NCBI GenBank assembly: GCA_020634855.1
Contig: JACKAU010000019.1
Coordinates: 62,001 to 126,000 of the forward strand
DNA length: 64,000 nucleotides
Reading direction: 5' to 3'
Origin: Anaerolineales bacterium
Lineage (GTDB): Bacteria; Chloroflexota; Anaerolineae; 4572-78; J111
The stretch's first letter is position 1. Each line of letters opens with the position of its first letter. This document shows positions 55,760-63,071 of this stretch, piece after piece. The translations under genes and the position numbers were made by a program. A model generated the notes under the pieces. The model had not been told where the DNA came from. It did not search any database and saw only the letters and a list, made by a program, of their open reading frames with translations.

Positions 55760-56218
55760 ATGGACTCAATTAACATCCTCATTCAAGACAGACATCTCAT
55801 TCAGCAAGCCGTGGCCGGCCTCTCTGCCCGGCAAATGCTGGCCATCCCGCCCGGTTTCGATAATAACATCGCCTGGAATTTGGGCCACATCGTGGTCGTT
55901 CAGCAGTTGTTACACTATCGACTGTGCGGTCTTGACATGGCCGTCAGCGACCAACAGATCGCGATGTTCAAGACCGGAACCTCGCCGGCCGATTGGCCGA
56001 TAGAGCCGGATATCGCGTCGTTACCGGCGCTGCTGTCTGAACTACCGCAAAAATTGTTAGTCGATTATCAAACCGGTCGGTTTGGTGATTTTACCCCGTT
56101 TACCACCAGCACCGGCATTTATCTGGAAACGCTTGAGGAGGCTATCGCCTTCAACAATTTTCACGAGGGGCTGCACCTAGGTTTTATTCTGGCGCTGCGA
56201 AACATAGTCGTCCAGTAA
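55760..56218 (+). CDS. DinB family protein
   Basis: 152 residues, four-helix DinB/YfiT-like metalloprotein. Metal-site histidines appear in NNIAWNLGHIVVVQQLLHYR and NNFHEGLHLGFILALR. ATG 55760 follows the methyltransferase stop at once and has AAGGAAGG upstream. Members act as thiol-dependent transferases or are of unknown function. Confidence 0.82.
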   Translation: MDSINILIQDRHLIQQAVAGLSARQMLAIPPGFDNNIAWNLGHIVVVQQLLHYRLCGLDMAVSDQQIAMFKTGTSPADWPIEPDIASLPALLSELPQKLLVDYQTGRFGDFTPFTTSTGIYLETLEEAIAFNNFHEGLHLGFILALRNIVVQ

Positions 56219-56234
56219 CTGACAGGGGGTTATT

Positions 56235-56623
56235 TTGACTCATACCGTCGGAATCTATTTATTTGACCAGATAGAGGTATTGGACTTCGCCGGTCCTTTT
56301 GAGGTCTTTTCGACAGCCACACGCGTAAAATCGCGGTTGGAACCTCAGGCAGCCGCTGCCTTCAAGGTATACACCACCGGCCGGCCATTACCCATTGGGA
56401 AGATATCGACGATCTGCGCTCGATGTTTCCCGATATCGACCTCAAAAACGGCGTGCGCTGGATCGATACCGGCCCGGTCGTCACTTCCGCCGGTATCTCG
56501 GCCGGAATTGATATGAGCCTTCATCTGGTCGCCCGGCTGGAGGGCGAAGCACTGGCCATAAAAACTGCACGACAGATGGAATTTGATTGGGCGCATGCTC
56601 CGGATAAGAATATCTGGCTGTAA
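56235..56623 (+). pseudogene. DJ-1/PfpI-family gene with internal deletion
   Basis: The N-terminal third starts at TTG 56235 (MTHTVGIYLFDQIEVLDFAG) and reads to FKVYTTGRP. The C-terminal third, THWEDIDDLRSMFPDIDLKN to QMEFDW, follows at once in a different frame. The middle, about 80 residues with the nucleophile cysteine elbow, is missing. The junction at about 56374-56384 carries GGCCGGCC. The family (DJ-1/PfpI, transcription-regulator-like) normally has about 200-230 residues. Not functional as it stands. Confidence 0.75.
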
Positions 56624-56625
56624 TC

Positions 56626-56892
56626 ATGGCGGCGACCTACATCATCAGCGACATTCACGGTCAGCTCGATTCGACGCGCGCGCTGCTGCGTCAGGCCGGT
56701 CTGATCACGGCTGACGACATTTGGGCCGGCCAACGACTGGTCCACGGCCACACGCCCATCAGCAAAATCACCGACCAACCACCGAAGACGGTTGACGAAC
56801 CGCTCCTCTATGCCGGAGGCCGGTGCGTTAATGTTGACGGCGGCATGTATTTAGGCGGGCCGGGCTGTCTCTACCGGCTGCCGAATGATTAA
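56626..56892 (+). pseudogene. Metallophosphoesterase with in-frame internal deletion
   Basis: 88 residues. It starts as a PP2A-like phosphatase (YIISDIHGQLDSTRALLRQA, first metal motif DIHG) and ends as one (RLVHGHTPISKI; AGGRCVNVDGGMYLGG). The central GDxxDRG and GNHD/E motifs, about 150 residues, are absent. The frame is kept, but half the metal site is lost. The junction at about 56725-56745 again shows GGGCCGGCCA. It follows the DJ-1-like remnant by two bases. Confidence 0.75.
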
Positions 56893-56910
56893 AACGATGA
56901 GGAGTGAATG

Positions 56911-58026
56911 ATGTCAAGAAATTTTTGGCCCGTCCATGATCGCCACGATTGGAAATCGGTTCAAATGTCTCTGTTGGCGTTCCTAATCCTGGTTCTATGC
57001 GCCTGCCGTCCGGCCGCCACGCCAACCGCTGAAAGCAGCGCCTCGGCCCTGCCGGCGATCGAGGCGCTGCCGGAGGGTTGGACTAAGATCGAACCGGGTG
57101 GTGAAACGCGCTGCGCCCACGATACGCCCTACGCTTATTGGGTACGTCCTGGCTCCACCAATAACCTATTCGTCTATTTCCAAGGCGGCGGCGGCTGCTC
57201 CGATGCCGAAACGTGCCGCCAGTCGGAAAATTACAAAGGCGAGGTCACGGATAACGACAACCCCGATTTTACCATCGGCGGCATCTTTGATCTCAACAAC
57301 CCCGCCAACCCCTTCAACGATTACACCATGCTCTTTGTCCCCTACTGCACCGGCGACGTCCACGCCGGCAATCGAGTGGTCACCTACACGCCCGACTCCG
57401 GGGAACCGTTCGATATCTACCATCGTGGCTTTGTCAACGCCAGCGCGGCGTTTGAATGGGTCTACGCCAATTTCGAGCAGCCCGACTCGATTTTTATGAG
57501 CGGTTGCAGCGCGGGCGCGCTCGGTTCGATGCTGTATACCCCGCACGTAATCCGCCATTATCCGGAAACGGCCGTCACGCAGCTAGGCGACTCCGGCGGC
57601 GGGCTGGTGCTGCACATCGAATGGGATATTGCCGACGATTACGACGCCGGCCAATATTTTCCCGACTGGATTCCGGGGATGCAGGAGGAGATCGCCAAAA
57701 CGTTTACCGTCGCCAAATACTACAACGCCCTGGCCAAATATTATCCCGACTACACCTTTGCCCAATACAACTCCGCCGCCGACAAAATCCAGACGCGCTA
57801 TTATGTCGCCGATGGCGGCTCGGCGGACGATTATCCGGCCACGCTGCAAGCCTCGCTGGACGCGGTCGCCGAACATGCCGATAACTTTCGCTTCTACACC
57901 GCCCAGGGCGATCACCATTGTGTATTGAAAACGACCAAATTTTACACCGAAGAAAATAACGGCATCAGAGTCCGTGACTGGGTCGCGGATTTAGCCAACC
58001 AAATCAACGTGGAGAATGTGCAATGA
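56911..58026 (+). CDS. Pectin acetylesterase (PAE/NOTUM) family lipoprotein
   Basis: 371 residues from ATG 56911 (GAGGAG six bases upstream). A signal region ends in the lipobox LILVLCAC. The alpha/beta hydrolase of the PAE family follows: FVYFQGGGGCSDAETC oxyanion region, nucleophile in MSGCSAGALGS (S200), and GDHHCVLK with the catalytic histidine. Family members de-esterify pectin or remove lipids from proteins; the bacterial substrate is open. Its stop overlaps the cupin start by 4 bases (ATGA). Confidence 0.85.
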   Translation: MSRNFWPVHDRHDWKSVQMSLLAFLILVLCACRPAATPTAESSASALPAIEALPEGWTKIEPGGETRCAHDTPYAYWVRPGSTNNLFVYFQGGGGCSDAETCRQSENYKGEVTDNDNPDFTIGGIFDLNNPANPFNDYTMLFVPYCTGDVHAGNRVVTYTPDSGEPFDIYHRGFVNASAAFEWVYANFEQPDSIFMSGCSAGALGSMLYTPHVIRHYPETAVTQLGDSGGGLVLHIEWDIADDYDAGQYFPDWIPGMQEEIAKTFTVAKYYNALAKYYPDYTFAQYNSAADKIQTRYYVADGGSADDYPATLQASLDAVAEHADNFRFYTAQGDHHCVLKTTKFYTEENNGIRVRDWVADLANQINVENVQ

Positions 58027-58388
58027 GTTACGAAGCTATCAATATCCAACAGAAGCTGGGCCAATTTTCAGAGCAGTGGTCACCCAAAATCGTGGCCCAA
58101 CTGAACGACTACCATTTCAAGCTGGCCAAGATTCAGGGCGATTTCGTGTGGCACGATCACCCGGAAACCGATGAGGTCTTCATTGTGATTGACGGCGAAA
58201 TGTCAATCGATTTCCGAGACGGCCGCGTCGATTTAAAAGCGGGGGAAATGGTTGTGGTTCCCAAAGGCGTTGAGCACAAGCCCTATGCCGCCCAGGAGTG
58301 CCACATTATGCTGGTCGAACCGGCCGGGACGGTCAACACGGGCAACGCCGGCGGCAACCTGACGGCGGCCAACGACGCGTGGGTGTGA
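58023..58388 (+). CDS. Cupin domain protein
   Basis: 121 residues, single small beta-barrel. Metal ligands are in FVWHDHPETDEVFIVIDGEM and the second motif in PKGVEHKPYAAQECHIMLVE. Similar proteins are COG0662-type mannose-6-phosphate isomerase-like cupins. Translation is coupled to the PAE-like gene through an ATGA overlap. Function not predictable. Confidence 0.85.
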   Translation: MSYEAINIQQKLGQFSEQWSPKIVAQLNDYHFKLAKIQGDFVWHDHPETDEVFIVIDGEMSIDFRDGRVDLKAGEMVVVPKGVEHKPYAAQECHIMLVEPAGTVNTGNAGGNLTAANDAWV

Positions 58389-58397
58389 GGGATTTGG

Positions 58398-58440
58398 TAG
58401 AGTTATGGAGTTTATAGAGTTTATGGAGTTTATGGGGTTT
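58398..58440. repeat. 9-bp tandem repeat, second site
   Basis: Five units of GAGTTTATG/GAGTTTATA. The reverse complement matches the AACTCCATT units at 51031-51092. Confidence 0.8.
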
Positions 58441-58678
58441 GTCGCGGCTATTGAACATGAACAAATTATCGGAGATTGATATTTAACCCAAGTTGCCATC
58501 TGCCCGCGAACAAGACCTGACAGGTTTTCAAACGAGCCTTAATGCGGCTAAATTGCTCGAATTGGCGACCCAGGTGAAGTTCATTCTTATCCTGCGCTGA
58601 TTATACTGAACGGATTGATAACTCAAAGGCAGTCCAGACCCATTTGTCAGTCTGAGGGATGTGGGTCTTCAGTTCAGC

Positions 58679-59006
58679 CTACAAGCTTGTCACTTCAGAC
58701 GGTGGCAACTCGGCGGTAATGTCCAGTACACCCCCGTTGTGATTTTGAAAGGTCAGGTTGAACGTTATCGACGGCAATGCCTGAACTGCCGGCGGCCATC
58801 GGGTGGTAAATGCGCGCTTTCCGAAGGGCGTCAGAACCAGGTTCGTCTGGCCGGATAATGATGAGTTAGGTTGTTGAAATCGCACGTGAATGTAAGCTTC
58901 CCACGAACCGTCATGGAAACGGCTCGGAGCGTTGGTTGTTAACTACGACCACATCAATCGTCGCCCTGTGCATGCTAAGTGTGGCTTTATTCTCGGCGCC
59001 CTGCGG
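58679..59006 (-). pseudogene. Remnant of a beta-sandwich protein gene
   Basis: Minus-strand reading gives GAENKATLSMHRATIDVVVV then NNQRSEPF, loses frame at one extra C (TTTCCATGA, near 58915), and resumes DGSWEAYIHVRFQQPNSSLS through LPSITFNLTFQNHNGGVLDI to the stop at 58679. The alternating hydrophobic pattern suggests a beta-sandwich C-terminus. An in-frame TGA at 59007-59009 blocks it upstream, and no start is present. Family not recognised. Confidence 0.5.
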
Positions 59007-59440
59007 TCAGCAATATAGCGTTTATTTTGTTACGTCAAAATTTATCTTTGTGCTCAGAAACCTGAGTTGCACTCCAGTTTCTGACTACCATTTAATGATG
59101 TTACTGATTTTTTTGTATGTACGCACCTTAGCCTCAGTGAATTTTCGAACGATCCCAACCTGGTCGCCAGACTCGTAAATCCTGAAGGTTGGCGCGGCGA
59201 TAAATCCGGGAACGATGATTTTGTTACAGAGTCCCGCCGCAGGAAAGATGATTTTGTTAAACGTCAAAAGTTTGTTCAAGCGTCCGCGAAATGATGTTTT
59301 TGGAAATCGAGTCCACCCCGCCGCCGGAAATGACTGATTTTTCCCTGAACGGTAATCCCAAAACCTGTCAGGTCTGGCAGGGTAGCAACTTGTCACCTTT
59401 AGAACTGCGTAAATCCTGAAAAAAAGAGGGTTGCGAAATC

Positions 59441-59686
59441 GGGAACTGCTTTCGGCGATAAAAAGACGAGTCCGGCCGGCCGGGAACGATGATTTTGTTG
59501 CAGGAAATCGAGTCCCCGCCGCCGGAAATGATGATTTTGTTGCAGGAAATCGAGTCCCCGCCGCCGGAAATGATAATTTTATTGCAGGAAATCGAGTCCG
59601 CCAGCCGGGAATAACATTTTTACGCCAAAAAGACGAGTTTTCGCCGCCGGAAGGATGTTTTGGCGGTAAAAAAGCGAACGTGCGCC
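59441..59686. repeat. Minisatellite, six units of 38-42 bp
   Basis: Units start at 59441, 59482, 59524, 59566, 59607 and 59649. The core is GGAAATGATGATTTTGTTGC followed by AGGAAATCGAGTCCCCGCC. Further degenerate units lie at about 59207-59330. The array ends eight bases before the stop of the GT39 gene. Confidence 0.8.
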
Positions 59687-59693
59687 GGAGCCG

Positions 59694-61964
59694 TCACGAT
59701 CCGAATTCGGTTGGCCTTAAGTCGTAGAGACCGGTCATCCCATCGACCGGGACAGCGTTTTCCCTGACCCAATTGGTAATATCCTGGTTGGCATTAAACA
59801 TGCCGCCGCCGCCTCGATTGCTGCGGCCAGCCCCATTTGGATCGGCCGAAAGTCCATTCCTACCGGATTGGGCTTGAGCCAAGTCTGGATTGCCGCCAGC
59901 AGCAGGCGACACACCCGGAACCGCGCCAGCAGCGGGCGGCGCGCCTGGAGCACCACTAGCACCCGTCGGGGCAAATCCATTACCCGGCCCGCCGCCGGGC
60001 ATACCGCCTGGACCGCCCCGGCCATTATCTAACAGGAAGAAACGCAGTTCGCCGGAAGCCACCTTCTCTTTAAACTGTGCCAGGGTTAAAGTTTCATCGC
60101 CCCCTGAAAAACCGCCCAAGGTCATCACATTACCGATATCTTCATTGAGAATAAATCGGGTCGCCTGGTTCTGCGAACTGACGGCCACGAAATATTTTTC
60201 GCCGTCGTAGTTTTGCTTTAGGTAGGTCAAAACCTGGGCGTCGATATTTTGGGGGCCGAACATGCCGCCGCCAGGAGGGGGCGCTCCGCCGCCGGCCGGC
60301 GGGATGCCGGCCGGCATGTTCGGATCGCTGTTCGTCGGCGGTTGTCCGCTACGATTGTTACCCTGAGCCAAGCCATCGGCGGCCGGCGGTTGTACAGATC
60401 CATTGGTCCCTTGGGCAAAACCAGGGGCGGCAGGTGGCTGTCCTCCATCACGGGGCGGTGGTCCGCCGGGGTTACCTCCCCAGGCAAAGCCGCCGGGTCC
60501 ACCGGGTGGCCCACCTCGCCCGCCAGGGCCGCCCGGTCCCGGTCCTCGTACTTGCGGGCCGCCGATAAAAATCGGCGAGGCGGTGTTGCCGTACAATGTG
60601 GTGTACCCGCTCCAAACCAGCGGCGTCGCCATTAGGCTGACCAAGGCAGCCACACCACCGGCCAGAACCAGTTTCTTGTTGGGTTGATAGAAAATGGCGA
60701 CAAGGGCAACAACGGCCAAGACGACAATTATCGGCGCAAGCCAAACGGCATAACCGGCTTGCAAAATAAGATAGACTTGGACCGGCACGGACGCCAGCAG
60801 GATCAAGGGGAGCAGTCGATTTGAAGCGCCTTTATCCCTAATTTCGTAGGCCAAACCACCCATAAGGAACGCGATAGGTACGGCAAATATGTTCAAATAA
60901 TACGAATGGAAGAAAGAGGCGAAGCTAAAGAAGAGGTAGCCGGTAATGAAAAACCCGATATTTAGCGTGTTGAGAAAGTCAAGGCGGGAAACCGGGACAT
61001 CTTGGCCGATCATCTTTCGGAAAAGTTTTTTAAAGTTACGCACGGCATAGTAACCGCTAAATAGAATGGCCGAGACCAGCAGCCAGCCGGTTTGGGTGGC
61101 CATCTCGCCCACAAATAACCGTTGCGGCCCTTTCCCGCCGACGTTGAAGCCATTGCGGCCGCCCACCCCGTCTTCCCCCAACAGCCTTTGAGCGCCGTTA
61201 TACCCTAAAGCCAGATTCCAGGCCGAGTCGTTATCACTACCGCCCATGTAGGGTCTCATATCCGCCGGCGTCAGATCGACAATGGTGATCCAACTAAAGG
61301 AAATGAAGGCGGTGACCAGCAGATAGATCAGCCCGATTTTGAACTTATTGAACAGTTTCCCCTCGGCGAAGATAACCATAGCCCCCACCAGAGCCGGCAA
61401 GACCAAAAACGCCTGCATCATTTTGGTGTTGAAACCCAGACCGATCATGGCCGCCGAGAGCAGCAAGAACAGCATCTTCTTTTGCTTAAAATAGTCGACA
61501 GCGAAAAGAATCGCCAACAGGACGAAGACCAACAGCAGGGCATCGGGGGTATTGTTTCGATAAACCGCCACATTGACCGGCGACAAGGTAATGACCAACC
61601 CGGCCACAAAAGCCGGCAACTTACCGGCAACTTTGTTGACGATGATATACGTCAGGATCGTGACCGCTATGCCGGCCAAAGCGTGCGGCAATAGGATGAT
61701 AAAGCCGCTAAAGCCAAATATTTTGGCAAAGATCGTATCGAGCCACAGTGACAACGGCGCTTTATCAACGCTAATAAAGCCAACGGAATCAAAGCTGACA
61801 AAGAAAAAATTAGACAAACTTTGGGTCATGCTCTTAATCGCGGCGGCGTAGTAGCCGTTGCCATACCCTAAACGCCATAGGTTGTAGATATTGAGAAATC
61901 CGGCCAGAAGCACTAAAAAGCAGAGGTCCAGGTTATTTTTGATTTTATTGATCGTATTGTTCAT
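59694..61964 (-). CDS. GT39-family mannosyltransferase-like membrane protein (YkcB-type)
   Basis: About 756 residues from ATG 61964 (GGAAAG upstream; GTG 61997 adds 11 residues). It has an N-terminal luminal loop (YYAAAIKSMTQSLSNFFFVS), SVDKAPLSLWLDTIFAKIFG with the ArnT-like DKPP-type motif, and about 12 helices. The C-terminal extracytoplasmic part is a small alpha/beta domain (IDAQVLTYLKQNYDGEKYFV) flanked by two long Gly/Pro/Asn-rich segments (roughly 490-600 and 670-735). It should transfer sugars from polyprenyl phosphate to an envelope acceptor. The Gly/Pro segments are repetitive and may be unstructured spacers. Confidence 0.85.
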   Translation of the reverse strand: MNNTINKIKNNLDLCFLVLLAGFLNIYNLWRLGYGNGYYAAAIKSMTQSLSNFFFVSFDSVGFISVDKAPLSLWLDTIFAKIFGFSGFIILLPHALAGIAVTILTYIIVNKVAGKLPAFVAGLVITLSPVNVAVYRNNTPDALLLVFVLLAILFAVDYFKQKKMLFLLLSAAMIGLGFNTKMMQAFLVLPALVGAMVIFAEGKLFNKFKIGLIYLLVTAFISFSWITIVDLTPADMRPYMGGSDNDSAWNLALGYNGAQRLLGEDGVGGRNGFNVGGKGPQRLFVGEMATQTGWLLVSAILFSGYYAVRNFKKLFRKMIGQDVPVSRLDFLNTLNIGFFITGYLFFSFASFFHSYYLNIFAVPIAFLMGGLAYEIRDKGASNRLLPLILLASVPVQVYLILQAGYAVWLAPIIVVLAVVALVAIFYQPNKKLVLAGGVAALVSLMATPLVWSGYTTLYGNTASPIFIGGPQVRGPGPGGPGGRGGPPGGPGGFAWGGNPGGPPPRDGGQPPAAPGFAQGTNGSVQPPAADGLAQGNNRSGQPPTNSDPNMPAGIPPAGGGAPPPGGGMFGPQNIDAQVLTYLKQNYDGEKYFVAVSSQNQATRFILNEDIGNVMTLGGFSGGDETLTLAQFKEKVASGELRFFLLDNGRGGPGGMPGGGPGNGFAPTGASGAPGAPPAAGAVPGVSPAAGGNPDLAQAQSGRNGLSADPNGAGRSNRGGGGMFNANQDITNWVRENAVPVDGMTGLYDLRPTEFGS

Positions 61965-62017
61965 CGCAGCAACTTTCCAGAGGAGGTAACCGTTCACAAT
62001 TGGATTTGATTAGGGAG

Positions 62018-62061
62018 CATGTTTTTGTAGGACAAACTTAAGTTTGTCCTACAAAAACATG
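62018..62061. repeat. Perfect 44-bp palindrome
   Basis: The arm CATGTTTTTGTAGGACAAAC (first 20 of 22 bases) is followed without spacer by its exact complement. It lies between the S4 gene (upstream, minus) and the GT39 gene start. It shares TGTAGGACAA with the hairpin at 35947-35973. Confidence 0.85.
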
Positions 62062-62159
62062 AGCTATTGAAAAGACCTATTTCACAAAAAGTATAGTGAG
62101 AAATTGTTCAGAAGTTGTTAAGAGCGGATAAGTATTTGATTAATTTTTGCTACGGGGAG

Positions 62160-62366
62160 CTACTCAAACTCGACCACGAGGGTTTGGCCGTCGAACGTGA
62201 CCTGATCGCCGGCGTGCAGCTTCTTCTTGCGCCGGGTCTCGACGATGCCGTTGACCAACACTTCACCGTCCTGAATGACCAGCTTGGCTTGGCCGCCAGT
62301 GCCAACCATACCGGTGATTTTCATGAATTGATCGAGTTGAATCGTGGGTTCTTCTTGGGGGGGCAT
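62160..62366 (-). CDS. S4-domain RNA-binding protein (YbcJ/RlbA-like)
   Basis: 68 residues, a single S4 fold: IQLDQFMKITGMVGTGGQAK then GEVLVNGIVETRRKKKLHAG. Free-standing S4 proteins of this size bind structured RNA, often the ribosome. It lies 13 bases after the class II aldolase-like gene on the same strand. Confidence 0.88.
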   Translation of the reverse strand: MPPQEEPTIQLDQFMKITGMVGTGGQAKLVIQDGEVLVNGIVETRRKKKLHAGDQVTFDGQTLVVEFE

Positions 62367-62379
62367 ATCGGCTCCGTGT

Positions 62380-63009
62380 CTACGTGTCCAATTGAAAGGC
62401 GCGACTGAGATAAGTCAACATCACTCCACCCGCCTCATCGGCGGTGCGGCCGAAGGCGATGATGCCGTCTTCGTGACCGCCCATCGCAAAGATGCCCAGA
62501 GCGGCGACTTCGGTGTCTCGAAACAGCCGCTCGACCTCTACTGCCAATTCCGGGCTGCCATACGGGACGTCGGCGGCGGTCAAAGGCAGGCCCAACGCCT
62601 CGGCGTGCCGCCAGATATGGGGCGAATGAGCGTGTATGACCCACTGCACCCCGGCATCGAGCGCGTAAACCGTCCCGTGGGTCAACGACTCGGACGAGGG
62701 ACGGATCGGCCCTTCGCCGATCAGTCGATTTTGAGCCGGATCGCAGGCCACAACCGTGGCGTAGTGCGCGGCGGTCAGTTCCGGCAGATGGCCCGTTTGC
62801 GTGCCGCTAATCACAAAACACGGCCCATCGATCCGCCGACTGATATTGCCAAAACCATAGCCGCCGTAGCGATCCGGATGCTGCCCGATGAGTTGCAGCA
62901 GGTACATTATTTTACGCCAGGCGTTGATTTCGCGCACCTGTTCGTGCGGTAACGGCGGCGTAGGGGTGTAATCGAGTTGGTATTTGATAACGCCTTCGGT
63001 GGTGGTCAT
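62380..63009 (-). CDS. Class II aldolase/adducin family protein
   Basis: 209 residues. Zinc-binding histidines are seen in WVIHAHSPHIWRHA, with the substrate motifs GFGNISRRIDG and SGTQTGHLPEL and a later FAMGGHEDGIIAFG histidine. The family includes fuculose-phosphate aldolase and methylthioribulose-phosphate dehydratase; the reaction here cannot be fixed. It is upstream of the S4 gene. Confidence 0.82.
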   Translation of the reverse strand: MTTTEGVIKYQLDYTPTPPLPHEQVREINAWRKIMYLLQLIGQHPDRYGGYGFGNISRRIDGPCFVISGTQTGHLPELTAAHYATVVACDPAQNRLIGEGPIRPSSESLTHGTVYALDAGVQWVIHAHSPHIWRHAEALGLPLTAADVPYGSPELAVEVERLFRDTEVAALGIFAMGGHEDGIIAFGRTADEAGGVMLTYLSRAFQLDT

Positions 63010-63029
63010 AAATCGCTCTTTTTGAATTT

Positions 63030-63061
63030 GGAGCGTAACAAAGCAAGCTTTGTTACGCTCC
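63030..63061. repeat. Palindromic repeat family, single-hairpin copy D
   Basis: GGAGCGTAACAAAGC (63030-63044) pairs exactly with GCTTTGTTACGCTCC (63047-63061). It shares the GGAGCG-AACAAAGC arm of the double-hairpin repeats and lies between two minus-strand genes. Confidence 0.75.
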
Positions 63062-63071
63062 AGTATTCAGG

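Larger units (their letters stand above)
58389..59693. other. Long intergenic region with gene remnant and minisatellite
   Basis: No intact gene is supported over 1.3 kb. It contains a 9-bp tandem repeat (58398-58440), half-sites GACCTGACAGG near 58515 and CCTGTCAGGTC near 59365, a decayed minus-strand gene fragment (58679-59006), isolated minisatellite-like units (about 59207-59330) and the main minisatellite array (59441-59686). Confidence 0.65.
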
